Below, piece by piece: positions 6,773 to 7,890 of a stretch of DNA of 7,890 nucleotides (position 1 is its first letter; every line of letters begins with the position of its first letter). The position numbers and the translations under genes were made by a program. Location of the stretch: positions 1-7,890 of the forward strand of contig CAZPHH010000135.1 in the NCBI GenBank assembly GCA_964586145.1, written 5' to 3'. This DNA comes from JAFGJQ01 sp964586145 (GTDB lineage Bacteria > Planctomycetota > Phycisphaerae > UBA1845). The notes under the pieces were generated by a model, which did no database searches, was not told the DNA's origin, and saw nothing but the letters and a program-made list of their open reading frames with translations.

Positions 6773-7141
6773 CGGCTCCTCCACGAACCCGCCAACCAGC
6801 CAAAACCGCGCAAGCCGCTCAAGCAAATCCGGCCGATGCCGCGCAAGCCAACGCGTCCGGCCACGCCTGCCCGGCTTGACGCGACCCACCTCCAGCACCA
6901 GTGCCGCCGTTTGCCGGACCTCGTCATCCGGCGACTCGCACAGTTGTTGCAGGTGTGCCATGTTTTTGGCTGAGATGTTCCGCTGAGACAGGTAGCCGAC
7001 GGTGTCCCGGAGTGCTTGGATCCGCTCTCGCTCCTCACGCGGCCGCGTAGCGCATTGGCGGCAGATGTGTCGTCTGTGCCCGCCGCCCGAGAATTTCTCA
7101 TTCGGCCGCACGCGACCGCACATCCAACAGTAACGCCCCAT
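6749..7141 (-). CDS. Small zinc-ribbon protein of unknown function, probably truncated
   Basis: This 130-residue protein starts at ATG 7141-7139 with GAGG (complement of 7147-7150) five bases upstream. Four cysteines in two Cys-x-x-Cys pairs (5/8 and 27/30), with Arg-Pro-Asn-Glu-Lys-Phe-Ser-Gly between them and His22/His25 nearby, form a zinc ribbon reminiscent of the metal-binding loops in HNH-type and zinc-ribbon DNA-binding proteins. No HNH catalytic motif follows. Residues about 58-87 form an amphipathic helical pair with Ser-Pro-Asp-Asp-Glu-Val-Arg, like one HEAT-type repeat. Residues 88-112 are basic, and the end turns acidic (Glu-Glu-Pro-Asp-Phe-Val-Ala-Glu-Ala-Asp). The TAG stop falls inside an acidic repeat that continues in frame to 6644, so the C-terminus is probably shortened. 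The gene converges on the SWIM gene. I know of similar small cysteine-pair proteins in other bacteria but cannot name a characterised family; a nucleic-acid or protein-binding role is a guess. Confidence 0.75.
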   Translation of the reverse strand: MGRYCWMCGRVRPNEKFSGGGHRRHICRQCATRPREERERIQALRDTVGYLSQRNISAKNMAHLQQLCESPDDEVRQTAALVLEVGRVKPGRRGRTRWLARHRPDLLERLARFWLVGGFVEEPDFVAEAD

Positions 7142-7343
7142 GTCCGCCTCAGTTCAGACGCATAGGTTTCCGCGTGCACGTTCAGGTGGCTGATTGCAGA
7201 CCTGTCGCCGCCCGGTCAGCGCCGAGCGTACGGCCGGCGCCCGAAGACTGGGGCGGTGGACGCTCCTCAAGCCGGCACCCGCGCGGCATGACGTGACGAC
7301 GTCCGGCTCTCCAGGCCCGCAATCGTGCATGCGCAGGCCGGCC

Positions 7344-7890
7344 CTATCTCCAGCTTGCCATGAGCTTGATGTCCTCGGGCAGGCGCTTGTTCAGAGAGGC
7401 CAGGTCGAACGCTTCGGGGTCGAAGGCGCCGCCGACCCACTCCAGCACGGCGTCGTGTTCCTCATGCTTCGGGTCGCCGATCGCTTCCAGGAAGTCCTGG
7501 TAACCTTAAGGGCCGCCACAATCCTCGGGTGGGCGGGCCCGCTCACCGGCAAGACAGCGCGGGACGCGCTGGCCGGGCTCGCGGGGCAGGATCTTCTCGA
7601 CGACCACCTCGTGCTCCCAGCCGTCTCCGAAGTCGTAGAGCAGTGTGAACCGCGCGCGCTCCGCAGGGACGACCTCCTCAAGCGTCACGGCAAACTCATC
7701 CTCCGTGTCATCCACCTCAGTTTGAGGATCGGAATAGTCCGCGCCGTCGATCGTGAACTGGTGAAGGTGGCTGTTCGTCCAGCCCATCGTCGCTTGCAGG
7801 ACGAAATTCAGGTCGCCCAGCGTGGCGTCCGACGGGACGAGCACTCTGCGCCAGATCGGGGGATCGACGTCAAGCAGAGTGATTCTTAGC
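7344..7890 (-). pseudogene. pRiA4b ORF-3-like protein, interrupted by a stop, 5' end off the window
   Basis: The minus-strand frame enters at the right edge and is open through Pro-Pro-Ile-Trp-Arg-Arg-Val and Thr-Leu-Gly-Asp-Leu; the GTG at 7844 lies inside this conserved start and is not the true start codon. The core Gly-Trp-Thr-Asn-Ser-His-Leu-His-Gln-Phe and Tyr-Asp-Phe-Gly-Asp-Gly-Trp-Glu-His are landmarks of the plasmid pRiA4b ORF-3 family (also annotated as IS1096 passenger TnpR-like), whose function is unknown. A TAA at 7508-7506 falls after Glu-Asp-Cys-Gly-Gly-Pro, yet the same frame goes on with Gly-Tyr-Gln-Asp-Phe-Leu-Glu-Ala and Leu-Glu-Trp-Val-Gly-Gly-Ala-Phe-Asp-Pro, the usual end of the family, stopping at TAG 7346-7344. 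This is thus a single gene with one nonsense codon at a conserved position. It might be a pseudogene, a truncated but partly active protein, or a sequence error. Confidence 0.8.

Noticed and set aside
4983..6803. Open frame of 606 codons on the minus strand opposite the SNF2/SWIM junction
   Set aside because: It spans the ends of two well-supported plus-strand genes, and its translation is compositionally biased and shows no domain.
7142..7343. Hidden gene, RNA or mobile element end between the two minus-strand genes
   Set aside because: Only short palindromes of GC-rich character are visible, with no terminal inverted repeats, tRNA-like fold or family-like reading frame.
7194..7889. Plus-strand open frame of 231 codons at the right end
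   Set aside because: It lies opposite the clearly recognisable pRiA4b ORF-3-like gene, and its translation has no family features.

Overview
The window is a GC-rich bacterial chromosomal segment. It carries four complete genes and the tail of a fifth on the plus strand, and two genes on the minus strand at the right end. No rRNA, tRNA, CRISPR array or intact insertion sequence is visible. The thrombospondin type 3 repeat protein with a short Cys-Gly/hydrophobic/Arg-rich C-terminal anchor, the very high GC, and the mix of families fit a member of the Planctomycetota (Phycisphaerae-like) or a similar environmental lineage. This is inference from style; there is no marker gene.

Left part (1-2585): the C-terminus of an exported calcium-binding-type repeat protein is followed by a strong 16-bp stem-loop (467-510), probably its terminator. 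Then come amrB (MEMO family, start fixed by a Shine-Dalgarno at 673-678) and, 31 bases later, a ROK-family sugar kinase. These two may share a transcript but have no obvious functional link.

Middle part (2737-6596): an 893-residue SNF2-type ATPase is followed at once by a SWIM zinc-finger protein whose ribosome binding site overlaps the ATPase stop codon. The two are almost certainly made together. SWIM/SNF2 pairing is a known but functionally unresolved bacterial arrangement. Here the SWIM protein also carries a basic AT-hook-like linker and a C-terminal helix-turn-helix, which suggests that it brings the ATPase to DNA.

Right part (6597-7890): two minus-strand genes converge on the SWIM gene. 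One is a small Cys4 zinc-ribbon protein, and the other is a pRiA4b ORF-3-like protein running off the right edge. Both are interrupted by an in-frame stop inside sequence that stays recognisably coding. In the zinc-ribbon gene the TAG lies inside an acidic tandem repeat, exactly where the other two copies have GAG. The tail beyond it ends in Glu-Val-Pro-Phe, like the C-terminal tip of single-stranded DNA-binding protein. In the pRiA4b-like gene a TAA sits in the middle of the conserved C-terminal block. Other genes in the window end normally with TAA, TAG or TGA, so these look like recent nonsense changes, local decay or sequence errors rather than a changed genetic code.

The non-coding stretches are all under 300 bases: 439-685 (stem-loop, otherwise nothing clear), 2586-2736 (GC-rich hairpin, weak Shine-Dalgarno), 6597-6643 (nothing), and 7142-7343 (Shine-Dalgarno of the zinc-ribbon gene, otherwise nothing recognised).
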